From the NCBI RefSeq assembly GCF_014905175.1, contig NC_057790.1:16642469-16706468 (forward strand): 64,000 nt of DNA, given 5' to 3'. The stretch comes from Aphidius gifuensis (lineage: Eukaryota > Arthropoda > Insecta > Hymenoptera > Braconidae). Numbering within the stretch: the stretch's first letter is position 1; each line of letters starts with the position of its first letter. The notes below the pieces were generated by a model, which was not told where the DNA came from, made no database searches, and worked only from the letters and a program-made list of their open reading frames with translations. Positions 48,255 to 61,237 of this stretch are shown here, one piece after another. The translations under genes and the position numbers were made by a program.

Positions 48255-48273
48255 ACACACACACACACACACA
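48255..48273. repeat. CA dinucleotide microsatellite
   Basis: A short (CA)n tract. It has no visible coding context. Confidence 0.9.
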
Positions 48274-49950
48274 TACACTGCACTCGACGACATTGAAAGA
48301 TTCATTGGTTTATTTATTATTACTATCAAACATTAACTACTGTTTCATCCTTATTATTTTAATTTTTAATTTTTTTTTTTTTTTCCTTTGGAAATGTTTG
48401 TTTAGGCTTATTGACTGCCGTATATTTATGATTCTCAAATTTCAAAATTTCTCGCTTTATTGAAATCAACGTTTAGGAAAAAATAATAAAAAATAGTTTG
48501 TATTTTTTTTGAAAAATCATCGCTGAGGGTAGAAGACACTATTTGAGGGAGAAAAATTTAATTATTTAAAAAATAAAAAATTTCAACACCAACATATATA
48601 TATTTCACTTTTTTTAAAAAAAAAACAAATATTTCAAAATAAAACGATTTTTTAATTTTTTTTTAATTCCAAATGTTTAAATATATATTTGTAAATTTTA
48701 AATTGTTATTATTTCCAATGATCCTTGTTTTAAAAATTAACAAAAAAAGTTGATTTTATTTTTTATTAGTTTATAATTTTTGCAAATAAATAATGACTGT
48801 AAAAAAATTTTGAAAAACTAAAAATATAATTTTGCATATATAAATGATAGTAAGATGTGAGTGCATAATTTGAGATGACTTGATATTATGTCGACGAGAA
48901 ATAAATAAAAAAAAAAAAACTTGGTATTTGGCATTTTTCCAGTATTAAGTCGTCAATCGTACACCATAGATAAATAACTATAATTATTATTGTCTTGATC
49001 AAAGAAACAAAAATTATTATTATTATATTATTTTAAATTTTGGAACTTTATCAAATTTTAAAACACATATTAAATGTAATTTATTGATGCCACAACAAAC
49101 AAAACTGATGACAGGTCATTATAAATATTTAAATATACATTTCTAATCGATATATAAATTTGAGATAACTACATGATGATAAGGCATTCAGTAGAAATTA
49201 ATACAAATTAAAAAATGAAATAATTTAAAATTTAGCAATAATATATAATCAAACAGTAAAACAATTTTTAAAAAATTTTTTAAAAAATTTTACCAAAGTT
49301 CATCCTTGTGTAAAAAAAGTTGTCAACTTTGACACTCGTTATCTCAAAAAAAAAAACAAGTCAAAAAGAATTGAAAAAAATTGACAATGTCTAGATAATT
49401 ATGTTATTTAAAAAAAGAGCCTACTCAAAAAGAAATCTATACCAGAAATTCAATTATCTGGATGATCATCTGCATTCAGATCGATTTCATCATCAAGAAG
49501 GTAGCAAATAATTTTTTTTTGTTAATAATTATTTTAAATCGAAATTTTTCTATTGAGCAATTTCGAAATTATTTCATCTACAAGTAGATATTCAGCTTGT
49601 TGGAGTAAATTGTTTGTGTCTATGTGGAGTGATGCTTTTGACTTGTGTTGGTTTACTCACAAATCCCCTCTCTTTTGAATTTTCAAAAAGGAAAAAATAA
49701 TCCTCGCCTGGGTGGGGCCTAAACACAGTATCCGAGATCTAAAAAGAGGCGGTCTTTGAGTTTCTCAAACAAGTTTTTTTCCGTGAGAATTAGTGAGTAT
49801 CAAGCAGCTAGGGAAAACGATCAGACGAGTTTTGGCACTTGCCGACTGCAGACGCGCACACCTTCTTATTTAAAAAAAAAAAAAAACTAGAAAATAATTG
49901 TGAATTAAAAACTTAACACTGTGTTTTATTTTTAAAAAAAATATTGTGAT

Positions 49951-52385
49951 ATGTACGGTGACTTAAAAGAGTATCAAAGTGATAGTTTTCAAGATTATAC
50001 AAAATTACGTGTTGATAATTATTCAATGATGCAATCACAACAGCCTTTGGTTACAATGCCAAAATCAGCAAGTGGAGTTTATTCTGTTGGTGATTCATCT
50101 GGTATACCCAGTGCTGGTAGTTCAGCAAGTAATTCACCAAATAGTTATGAACGTCATTCACCACCACAATTTGTTGAATTATTAAGTCCATCAGATCACC
50201 ATGCTTTACCTGGTTTTCATCAACCAATTCATTCTTATCATCAAGTAAATAATTCAAATTACATTGCTACACAAACATCACCACTACCACCACCACCACC
50301 AGCACTATTATCATCAACATCACCAACAACAACTCTATATAATTATTGTGATAATTTTGGTGATAATAAGAGATATCAAGAAATGCAAACACAACAAAAT
50401 ATAAACAATAATAATAATAACAATATTATTAATAATAATAATAATTGTAAAGTTTATGAAAGAAATAATAATTTGTATGATTATGAAAGAAATAAAGATG
50501 GTTTTATGTCTGATCACAGTCGTGAACAAGAACAAAACTTGTACCTTTCAACTAGTCATTCACCAAGCACTAATTATCATTCACCAAATGCAAATAATGA
50601 TGATATTCATAATCAAGATATTCACAATTTACAAGGTTATCATGGAAATAATGATAATATTGATATTGTTGAATACAAGCCAGTAATTAGAAATGTATTT
50701 GATATGAACACAGCCAATAATAATATTCAACAACAACAACACCATCAACAGCAACAGCATCATCATCAACAACAACAACTACAAACACAACAGCAACAAC
50801 ATTCACAGCAGCAACAGCAACAACAAGAAATTTGTAATGAAACAAATAGTTTATCAAGAGATAATGATTTATTACAGATGAATTACAGACGTGCAATTGG
50901 TATTAAAAGAAAAAGAAATTCAAGTTCTGGTGGTGATTCAGAAAATGAAAGTATATCATCATCATCATTAAGTTCAAAAACAAAAATAAGAAAAAAAAGT
51001 ATAACATCATATGAAGAAATACAAAGTCAACGAGTACAAGCTAATGTCAGAGAAAGACAGAGAACTCAAAGTTTAAATGAAGCATTTGCATCATTAAGAA
51101 AAATCATTCCAACATTACCAAGTGATAAGTTGAGTAAAATTCAAACATTAAAATTAGCAACAAGATATATTGAATTTTTAACTCAAGTTGCCAAATGTAA
51201 TCCTGATGCGGCGGATACAGTAAACAAAGTTGATGAACATGGTGAGTAAGTCTCTTCTTTTTTTATTTTTTAAATATGTATATATATTGTAAATATTTAA
51301 TATGTAAAATTGTTACAAACTGTATACCAGTACCCTGTTAACGGAGAAATCCGTTGGGACTGTCATTACATAAATAAATAAATAAATAAATAATAGTTTA
51401 AATGATTTTTTTTTTTTTATTGCTTGCATATTTTTTCTTTATCTTTATTGGCTTTTTTTTTAAATTTTTTTCAATAATTATTTTGTGTTGAGATATTCAT
51501 TTGAGTGTTAATGTTTTTTTTTTCATCGACTTTGATTTTAATTTTATATGTGGAATAACAAAAGGGAGAAAGATAAATAAAAATGAATGTTTACGTTGGA
51601 CACATGGGTTATTTGTGTATAAATTTATAAAAAAAATTATTTGCCTCGTTATTAAATCATCTTGTGAGTCAGAATATCATACTGCAAGGATTTTTCATGC
51701 ATGTACCTATCAGCTATATTTGAGTCAAGGCGCCAAACGTTGTAAATTCACGTGACTAACGGGTGATCCAACACCACCAATATATAACACTATGCTACTA
51801 TATTATCTCTTCAAAACACGACATTTATTATTTTACTTTGAAATCATACTTGGTATTGATTGAATTAACAAAAAATATATTCGCATAAATATTTTAATTC
51901 TTTTTTTTTGTTTTTAAATTCACAAAATTTCGTTTAGACAAATATATATTTTGCAAGTCAACGTATTAATATAAATAATGTTTATTTATATTTATTTCAA
52001 TTCATTTTTAATAAAACATTAATATTATTAATGTATTTATTTTATTTTGTTATATTGTTTTTGTTATATTTTTCAAATGTCTGGTGTTGCTCAAAAACAT
52101 GCTTTTCAAATGAATTATTTTTCCGGCATACATATAATATTAAAATAAACAATTTTTTATGAGAATATATTTTTTAATACAATTGTCATTTTAATAATTA
52201 TAGAAATATATAATAATAATGGTTTTTTTATTTTAATTATTGCAGGCCAAATGAGTTCTATGGGAGCAGTCATCTCAGCTCGCGAAATAACATCATCAAC
52301 ACCATGCACCTACTTGGCACATGAAAGACTATCATATGCTTTTAGTGTTTGGCGAATGGACGGTGATTGGAATACAAATATTTAA
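49951..52385 (+). CDS. twi: Twist bHLH transcription factor
   Basis: Two exons (49951-51241 and 52246-52385) join in phase to give 476 residues. The bHLH domain lies near residues 361-411 (ANVRERQRTQSLNEAFASLR, then IIPTLPSDKLSKIQTLKLAT), which is diagnostic of Twist. The second exon adds the Twist-specific WR motif, LSYAFSVWRMDGDW, near the C-terminus. The N-terminal two thirds is low complexity: Ser/Pro-rich, Asn-rich around residues 150-170, and Gln/His-rich around residues 255-290, as in other insect Twist proteins. Twist directs mesoderm formation in insect embryos and binds CANNTG E-boxes as a dimer. The start is the ATG giving MYGDLKEYQSDSFQDY, which follows a gap in coding composition. 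The intron is about 1.0 kb with GTGAGT and TTGCAG ends. AGGGAAAACGA at 49810-49820 resembles a Dorsal/NF-kappaB site close to the promoter, which fits known Dorsal control of twist in flies; this is inference. Confidence 0.97.
50737..50828 (+). repeat. CAA/CAG/CAT repeat coding the Gln/His tract of Twist
   Basis: An imperfect triplet repeat of CAA, CAG and CAT/CAC encodes mixed Gln and His within twist exon 1. Such tracts often vary in length within species. Confidence 0.9.
51242..52245. other. twist intron 1
   Basis: About 1.0 kb between the two coding exons. It includes a (AAAT)n microsatellite near 51371-51393. No coding signal is seen. Confidence 0.85.
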
Positions 52386-55300
52386 AAACGTTATTTTAAA
52401 AAGTTAGATAGGTAGAAAAATTTTATAAATATAAAAAAAAAAAAAAAATTGTTGAGTAAAATATTTAAAGTAAAATATTTAAAAGAGAAACGAAATATTA
52501 AAAAAATTATTTTTATAAAAAAATAATAGTTATTATTTTTAAAATTTTTGTTGATGATAATTAAACAAAGGGCGTGGTTTTATAAAAAAGAAAGGGTTTC
52601 CCCTCATCAGTGTGTATATAAATTTCAAAATAAACTTAGATATATTCACACGGGTCTCGAGATTGACGCGCGTCTGGATGAAAGTAAAAGAAGAAGATAC
52701 GTTGAGACAAGTACAAGAAAATAAAAACCAAAGCAACTCGAAGGGGAAAAAATAGAGAAAAAAAAAAAAAAAAATTAAAAAAAACATGCATAGTTTGGTG
52801 ATGGTATATGGGATCGACGTCGACGGCAGTCATCTTGGGAAAAAAATAATATTTTGCCCCACACAATATGTACCCATCTAAACGGTCGCCACACATATAC
52901 ATATTTTTTTAAATTTTTTCTTAAAAACGAAAAATAAATTAAATACAAAAATATTAAAATGCAGTATGATTTTTAATAAATATTTCAAGGTTGTTGGAAA
53001 CAACTGGAAATAATAGAAAAATATAATCTCTTTGTATTAAATTTTTTTTTTTTTTTTTTTTCTTATTCTTTTCTCTTTTACCGCTGAAAAGATTTACAAG
53101 GTGTAGGAAAATTTTAACGCTCACCTTGAGAGGTCAGCTTCTTTTTGACACCTGCTGTTCTTTTATATCGGGTGGTTTTGGCACCAAGCAGTCCCGAGTC
53201 GATCACACCTCCAACTACCATAAACTATAGTATTTGATAAATTTCTTAGAAAAACCTTGAACAAAAAAAATACGCAGTTATGAAGATTTCTAATTTTTTA
53301 TTTTGTTTGTCGTGAATTTTTATTGAATGTCAAATTTGACATGCTGAGATTTATGCAAAATGTTAATTTTTCAAATGATGGATTAAGCATAAAAGAAAAA
53401 CTGACAAAGTAAGATTAATTTTCGAAATTTTTAATAATAATTTGCAAAGAAAAAAATAGAAAGAAAAGAAAGGAGAAAGAAAATATTGTCAAATCCTAAA
53501 CAATTTGTTAAAAGTCGTCGAAAAAAAAAAAAAAAAAAAATCATATTTCTTTGTGTTGGGACCAAGGGAACTCTTTGAAGTCGTATATCATGTTATTTAA
53601 TTAAATGAGACAACTATGTCCTCAGACACCGAGTTGAGCAAAACCTCCTGGACTTTGGGTTTGTGACATACGATATACAAAATTCTCTCCCTCATCAACC
53701 ATAAAAACAAATATGGTTTTTTTTTTTTTTTTTTTTTTAAATGTGTCTTATTCTGGCAAACCAATTTTTTTTTTTTATTTTGCAATCTGTGTGATCGACG
53801 TCGTTTTATGATTTTTTTAATTTTTCAACAACCCTATTATAGAGTATTTATTTATACTAGAGAAATTATTTTTTGTAATATTAATTAAAGGTAGCTTATG
53901 AAAAACATTACCAACTTTACATTTTGGTGGATCATGCAGTTAAATTCGCCAAAGACGGATTAACAGATACTTAATAGATTTTTTTTTTTTTTTTGTAAAT
54001 AATTACTTATAATTATTTATAATTAAACTTTAACATACAAATTTTATAAACAGTGTAAATCCGTCATCTGTATAAACTTGCAATATTATACAAAAAAATA
54101 ATTATCGAATAAGATCGAACTTAATTTTTAATCGAAAAGAAAAAAAATGAAATAACGAAATTTATATATTCACATTTATTATTTTTCTATTTGCATCAAC
54201 TTATTTTAATTTTTAACTATTAAAAATTAAGAATGAATTTCTTCGAAAGAAAAAAAAAAAAAACGAAAAAGTTGCTCACAAATGCAAAAAAAAAAAAGCG
54301 TTTAAATTTTTAAATTTTTATTTATATATTTTTTTTCAAATTTAATACTTATTTGTCAGTGAAAAATACGGCATTCGAAATGATGCAAAAATTTTACAAA
54401 AAATTTTTTGTAATTTAAAAATCGATATAAAAAAAAAAATGTAATTATACTGTAAATTTTTTAATGAGTTCGTTTCTTTTTAAATTTTGAATCATGAATA
54501 TTTTTTATCTCTGATAAAAATGCAATTATTTTCAAGCAGCATAGTTGTACACTTTGATAATTTATTGGATTTTAATTATATCAGGTACAACAAAATAAGT
54601 GATTAAATTTATATTGTAAAATGTGTATATTTATATTATTAATGTACATATTTTTTAATAACGTATACTGATAATAGATTTTATAAAGTTTATATTCATA
54701 AGTTTATTATTAATTATAATCATTTCCATTCCTTCATGAAATACATGCATATATTTCATGAATTTATTATTTAGAATTAAATATACAGTATTCTTTTATA
54801 TTACAAAACTTTTACTGAATAAAATTATTTAAAAAATAAATAAATAATAATTGATTTTAATTTTGTTTGTGTCTTGTTTTTATTTTTTTTTTTTATTACC
54901 ATTATCATCATCATCATCATTGACGTCAAACATTGATGATAAAAATATAAAACATTGATAAACAATTTACCAGCTTGGTGATGCGCTTTAATATAGATCC
55001 GATCTACATCGATGTTGATGGAACACCCAGTGAGATTAAAAGTCATAATAAACATCAAATGATTTATTTACAAGCACCACCCAGTTTTTTACACAATTGG
55101 TTTAAATGTTTTTTTCTATTTATTTACAACCAATCATGTATTTTCATCTTTGCAAAATTTATTTAGCATGCGGTTTTTAGTTGTTTTTATTTTTTAAGTT
55201 TCATGAATATACTAAATTTAAGTGCTTACATAGTATTGTTAACTGAATGAAATGCATATTCAAGAATTAATTAATATTCAAAATTTTTTATGTGTTTTAT

Positions 55301-58300
55301 TAATGTATTTCAAAAGAAAAAACTTTATATTTTTAATTCTTAATTTGTATACATATTTGTACAAGATATTATTCTAATTCAATATTTCTAGCAGTCATCA
55401 GGTAGCCACTTGTAGAATAATTTTTAAACTAGTTTAAAACTTTAATAAAATTTTAATATATTGTTAAACCAGTTGACTTGTGACATATATATATTTCATG
55501 AGACGTTGTTAAAAATTATTTTAACCATTCATTGTTTTTTCCATCAAGTTAAATCTTATTACTATAATATATTGAAAATAGTATATATACTTTTTACTAT
55601 TTGCAGTTGTACAAATAAAATAGGTAAATAAATTGTGGTAATATATAGAGAAAGAGTTTAAAAGTGTAGATGATATTTTTAATATTTTAATAATATTTAT
55701 TATCAGTATGGCTTTGCATGTTTGATCATAAAACAGTAAATCACACTAGTTGAGTGAGACCTGTCTCGTCTGCACTCATGAAAATCTTAGAAAACTATCG
55801 TCTTAAACTAAACATAGATCAACCAAAATTACTATACACATTCGACGCTTTTATTTACACAAAATGTAAATAAATTAAATGTAAGGGTGAAAGATTGAGG
55901 AAATTCTTCAACTAATTCAATATGATTTAAGTGTATTTTATAGTGTGTTTTCATAAATAAAAAATAACTTTTTTTAATTTTCACGTGACGATTGAAATGA
56001 TGATGAAAATATATACCTATATATTTAAGTATATTTTCAAAGTGTTGAATGTAAAAGTTTTTTTTTTTTTCTTTTTATCGTTTTTTTAGTTTTAATTTTG
56101 ACACAACATTATTATTTATTATTCAAGTAATGGTTTTAATTTTTTTTACGATTATTCAATGATATGTGGATGTCTAAACTGAGGGCTCATTACAAAATTT
56201 AATGAGCTTATTCTCAACCAGTTAATTATCCTGTTTCTATGCCACACACATTTAAATTTAAATGCTGCAACGTATAATAATTTTTCTCCCCCATTTTACC
56301 ATTATTTACATTTTCTACGATTTTTTTCGATTGATGGAGCAATTAAAAAGTGAAAATAAAAAAACAAACTTTTTTTTCGACCCAAACACCGGACGTGCAA
56401 TGACAAAATAGTTTTTTTTTTTTTTTTTGTTTTTATAATCAACAATATTTATCTATTTCCATCAACGTCATCTTGATTTGAAAAAATTATTTTTAAAAAT
56501 AAAAAATTTAATTTGTATTATATATAAATGAATATTAAAAAAAAAAAAAAAATAATTTATAAAGTTGACTTAAAATATTAATTATATGTATATAGTTTAG
56601 GGTGTTGTGTGTGTAAAATTTATTCAATAAATTTGACTATTTCAAGATCCAATTAAAAAAAAAAAGCGTAGAGAAAAAAGAAAAAAATATTAGACCTTCC
56701 TGTCTGATTCAGTGAGGGACATGTGCATCTTATTTGACAGGATCTTTGTGTACTTGGTCAGACTAGTGAACCTCCCTGGCGCCTGTTTAAGGCATGTCCA
56801 ACGCCGGTTTTAGAGTGTTGTGGAGGGGAGAATGTCCTATCTATTTTATATTACAAGAAATGCACTGCCAACCCCAAAAAAATAATTTTTTTTTTTTTAA
56901 ATCAATCATAACACGTTATTTTTACCATATTTGACCTTATTTCACAATAAAAAAATGTTTATTATCTTATTTTATTTAAATTTATTTATCCAAAATATCA
57001 TTTACTATAAATTAAAAATTATGTTGAAATTTAATGTTGGCCAACTTGAATATAGAGTGAGACTGGCAGAAGAGATCACGGCAATTACGTGTCTGTGTGA
57101 CCACACATGCAAACTTCTTCTGTCAGTTTTACTCTATGTTCAAACTATGCCGACAATAATATGTCAAAATTCCTAATTTTCGCGTCTATTTTATTTATTA
57201 AAACCCACCGACAAAACTTTTTCATACGGCTCAAAATTTTCGTCTCATTTTATAATATATCAGTTTTTCGAAATAGTCTCTGTATTTTTTCAGTTTCTAA
57301 CCAGGTTTGTGTGAAGTGTACTCGGCTGGCCATAAGAGCCTATGTATAACCTCCTTCGAAAATGTCAACTTTATTATTAATTAAAAAGCCCACCACAAAA
57401 ATTATAAAAAAATTAGAGATTGTGTATTATTACATAAATAATCTACTGTCGAAATTTCAAAAACTTCTCTGTATTTTCGTTCCGCGTTGGACATGCCTTA
57501 AAATTGTCATATAATAATTTATCCTACTGGAGGTGATTTTTGAAGGCGTGTTGGTGAGAATGAAAGTAGGTGGTTCACGTGACCAAAGGACATGTTAACT
57601 TTTTTTAATATGATGATGATTGTATCAAGTTTCAACTTTTTAACTTTAAACATCATTCCAATAAATTGTTTTATCGAGAGACTCGATGTCATGGTGTCAA
57701 TTTTTTTTTTTTTCTAGTCAGGATGTATTCACGAGTGACCATCATCGTAGTCATTGAAATCATTTGACTAATATTATTTGTAGAATAATAGTCAAACGAG
57801 TGATCGATTGATAAAATAAATTAGTAAATTATTAATAAATACTCTATTTATTTGTTACACTTGTTCAAGTGTAGTCATAGTATCACCTTGTGTATAGTAA
57901 AATAAATTTATACAAATTTCATCTCCAAATACATTTATTTAAATTCACAAACATGTAATAAACTTTTTTAAATTTTCTAGACTGGAAGTCAGTGATTTTA
58001 AACATTAAAAAATATGTCAGATTATGTTTAAGCATCAAAATTATTTTTGGAATTAAATTGCATTAGTTTACTGGAAATTCAAATGGATCACCTTTGAATT
58101 GACTGTAAAAAAAAAGGAAAAATTTCTATACAAGTTGTCAAAAAATTCAACTTGTAATAATAAAATTTCTAGATAATTTTTATTTATTAATAATAAATAT
58201 AAAATTTGCATTTTTTTTTTCTCTTCTATTTTGCAATTTAATAAAAGTATTATTCAATTATTGTATATGTATGACGAATGTTTTGAAAATAAAATGATAT

Positions 58301-59303
58301 GATATGGACGGAAGGGGCATCCTTCCCATTGAGTGCACAAGTACAAGGCTGTATTCACCGACAAATTAAAACAGTTTATATGTTTGTGCAGAGACACATA
58401 AACTTTATGTCGTATATATACCATTTTATACCGTTTACATTCCTTCCTCGTCAAGGCTTCCTCATCAGCATTTACTTGGTTTTTTTTTCAAATTAAATGG
58501 TTTATTAACAAAAATGCATTTGACAAGTTTACAGTTGTAACGATTATTTACATTGCATTTTGTTTTTTTTTTTTTCAACTAAAATATACATTTATTTTTC
58601 TTTACAATAATTTAAAATTTTAGTTGTTTAGTTTTATTGTTTATCAACTATAACAAATTCAAATTACTGATAGAAATTTTTATGGATTATTTGAAATTTC
58701 GAAAATTATTTCAACTGCATTTACGTTTTAATCTGATTATTTTAGGAATGAATAGAAAAAAAAAAACATAGAAAGATTATGAGCTTTTATGGACTGAAAA
58801 ATAGAGACACTAGGCCCTGAGGAGAATCAACTCTTTGGTTAGTATACTCTATTCAATGGAAGAGCTTACAAATTAATTTTAAAAATAACAAAAAACAAAG
58901 TCTCAAAAAACGTGATTAATATTTGTTCTCTGTATGTATTTACATATACCAACAAAATAATGTTTGAATTTATTTAATATATAAATTTATAAGTTTAAAA
59001 AAAAAAAAAAAAAAAAGAATTAAGGAAGCTCAGAGGATTTTCTGAGATTTTTCAGGTCCTTGACATTAAATTGATAATAATTGAATTGCAATTTATTTAT
59101 AGAAAAATAATCTTAAAGATGAATAAAATATTATGAATAATAAACTATAAATAAATGATATTCAACGTAAAAATAAATATAAATAATAAAATAATAATAA
59201 ATTTATGGTTAACCATTTAGCTCTTTTTTTCCTCCGATTTGTCCTTAATTATTTTTAATAAAATTTTATTCTACTGAATTTTATAATGAAATAAATTAAC
59301 TTA
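52386..59303. other. 6.9-kb non-coding region downstream of twist
   Basis: This holds the twist 3' UTR, then mostly AT-rich sequence with long homopolymers. Patches of higher complexity are at about 52640-52880 and 53100-53230. The only structured element I can define is the TTAA-flanked inverted-repeat element at 56787-57501. No protein gene is supported. Confidence 0.6.
56787..57501. mobile_element. Non-autonomous DNA transposon (MITE-like) with TTAA flanks
   Basis: The left end reads TTAAGGCATGTCCAACGC (56787-56804) and the right end GCGTTGGACATGCCTTAA (57484-57501), perfect reverse complements over 18 bases including the TTAA. This is the layout of a 707-base element (56791-57497) with 14-base terminal inverted repeats and a TTAA target-site duplication, as used by piggyBac-type transposases. 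The interior has no transposase; its small open frames are unconvincing. It is probably a MITE mobilised by a source elsewhere in the genome. The family assignment rests only on TTAA and the layout, since the terminal bases are not the classical piggyBac CCC. Confidence 0.85.
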
Positions 59304-60212
59304 TTATTCCCAGGCAATATTTCGTAAAACATATTTAACGGTATATGCAAATGCTGCAAAACCGATAATTATTGCCAAATTAGTCATTGCACCGTTCAAT
59401 GGACTTTGTTCACGTTGAAGCTGATCTCTAATTAAATTTGATACTTCAGCTGTTGTTGACTGTCTTGTTTGTTTTTCAGCCTCTTTTCTTCGTTCCAATT
59501 CCGTATGAATTTCCTTTAAAAAAATATTGATTAATATCAGCTTAATTTATAAAAAATAAATAAACAAAATACTTACTGCAACTGTATCAGGAAATAATTC
59601 ACAAAATAATTTATCTTTTAGATTAAATTCTAGACTTTGATATGCCCATTGTTTTTTTTCAAAGTCTGTCGTATTAATACTGCCAAGTGTTGGACTTTTT
59701 TCAATCTTAAATTCAAATTAAATTATCAAAATAATTAGACTGTCATTAATAATAATAAAAGATTGATTTAATTAATTTACCATGAAACTGAGAAGACCTG
59801 TTAAAATTGTTGATACACTCCATGCTGGATTCCATGTATCTGGATGGAAATCAGATATTGAAAGACAAAGTCGTGTATTGACTTTGAATCTACCATTTGG
59901 TGTTGTCATGTAGATACTTGGTGGCTGAAAAGGAAATTCACGAGGAAAATGCAATTTTCCATGATAAAATCCACCTTCATATGGTGTTTTTTCTGGACCT
60001 TGAACAACATAGTGCCTAAAAGATAATCAAGTTTAAATATTATAAAAAACTAATAATTAGCCTAAAAAAATTGGCAAAATAATAATTAATGCTTGCCATT
60101 CAAGAATGTTTGATGGAACCGGTTCAGCAACAACATATGGCACTGGATCCTTTTTCAATCTCATATAATCTTGCTTTAATCTAGCTGTTGCACTGTTTGG
60201 TTTTCTCGACAT
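59304..60212 (-). CDS. UBE2J2 / Ubc6-type ER ubiquitin-conjugating enzyme
   Basis: Four minus-strand exons (60212-60097, 60015-59781, 59705-59577, 59513-59304) join in frame to give 229 residues. The protein begins MSRKPNSATARLKQDYMRLK. It has the UBC fold with HYVVQGPEKTPYEGGFYHG, and an active-site Cys at about residue 89 in NTRLCLSISDFHPDTWNPAW, the special form of this E2 family. A helical linker and a C-terminal membrane anchor follow (near NLAIIIGFAAFAYTVKYVL). This tail-anchored E2 works with ER-associated degradation ligases on misfolded membrane proteins. Intron 1 begins GC rather than GT (60096-60095 on the minus strand) and is needed to keep the EWHYVVQG frame. The gene is head to head with ASCC2. 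Confidence 0.95.
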
Positions 60213-61237
60213 CCTGGATCTACTCAAACTGTGGAAAAATAATAATTTTTTAAGAGCTTCTAACCTAGTCTTGATAAAATTTGATATAAAGTTTAGTAAA
60301 AGTTTGATTTAAAAAATTATCAAAATAATATTACAAAAGAATGATTTGAATGAATATTAAATTGAAAAATAATATTTTTAAATATTTTTAAGGATCATTG
60401 TAAACTTACCTATTACGTGTTTGTAATTTTTTTTAGATGTACCACGTCAGTTAAAACAAAATGAACTTGCGAAATCTTTTTATGATATTTAAAAATTAAA
60501 TAATAATGATTAGTGTCACTGTTAATTCTCAATTAAATTATTACATGAAATATTTTACTAAAGTGCGTATTGAGTTCAACGACGACAAAAAACAATTAAA
60601 ATATAATTAGTTTGACAGATATATTATTATTGTTTTAGATAGCTAGATACAATATGAAAACAAGAATGTCGTCTATTTAGTATCGTCAACCCGTCACTGT
60701 CGTCTGTCAGTGATGGGTAATTCGATGATTTTTTGGGTATCATACAATCATACGTATGATATTCAGTTAATTACATATTACTAGATGTGTTATTTCACTT
60801 TTTTTTTGCGCATTATGACCGCGCATACGCGTAGAAGCTTAAAAATCGAACTAATTAATTAAGTAATTTGTTTATAATTAATTAAAATACTATTGGGAAG
60901 ATTAGCTAAGAAAATAATGAACCTCACAGAATAATTTCCAATAATTTCTAAAATTTTCAGCCTCTGAAAGATCTAGTGTTTATCTGGTTTTATCTGTTTT
61001 ATACACATTTTATCCATGAATAATTGAAGTAACTCAAAAATACCCATCTCTGTTGACTTGCCTATAATTTGACGTCACAGTTTACATACCCAAAAAGTAC
61101 ATAACCACAACATAACAACAACAAAAATACTGATTACTGAATATAATATTGAAAGTTGAAACTAATTGAAAGGACAATTGTTAAACTTAATAATTTACTC
61201 AAAAGAAAACTGATTAATTCTTTTGGGAAATAAGTTG
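60213..61237. promoter_or_regulatory. Head-to-head promoter region of UBE2J2 and ASCC2
   Basis: This interval of about 1.0 kb lies between the two start codons. It contains copy B of the 41-base promoter element at 60708-60748. Near it, around 60670-60715, are two words resembling GTCACTGTCGTCTGTCAGTG. Confidence 0.6.
60708..60748 (-). repeat. 41-base element shared by two divergent promoters, copy B
   Basis: The reverse complement matches 6245-6285 at 39 of 41 positions; the two differences are close together in the middle. It lies in the divergent promoter region of UBE2J2 and ASCC2. Confidence 0.75.

Larger units (their letters stand above)
35373..49950. other. 14.6-kb non-coding region upstream of twist
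   Basis: I can support no protein gene across this stretch. The open frames are short and composed of low-complexity sequence. It holds two pairs of internal duplications (listed), several hairpins, a CA microsatellite at 48255-48273 and long poly(A)/poly(T) runs. Islands of higher complexity stand out at about 37760-37930, 41250-41300, 45705-45930 and 47920-48240; these are the best places to look for enhancers or non-coding RNA. The left end is the 3' UTR of the Brambleberry-like gene. twist genes in insects commonly have large upstream regulatory regions, so an enhancer role is a reasonable inference, not something the sequence proves. Confidence 0.6.
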
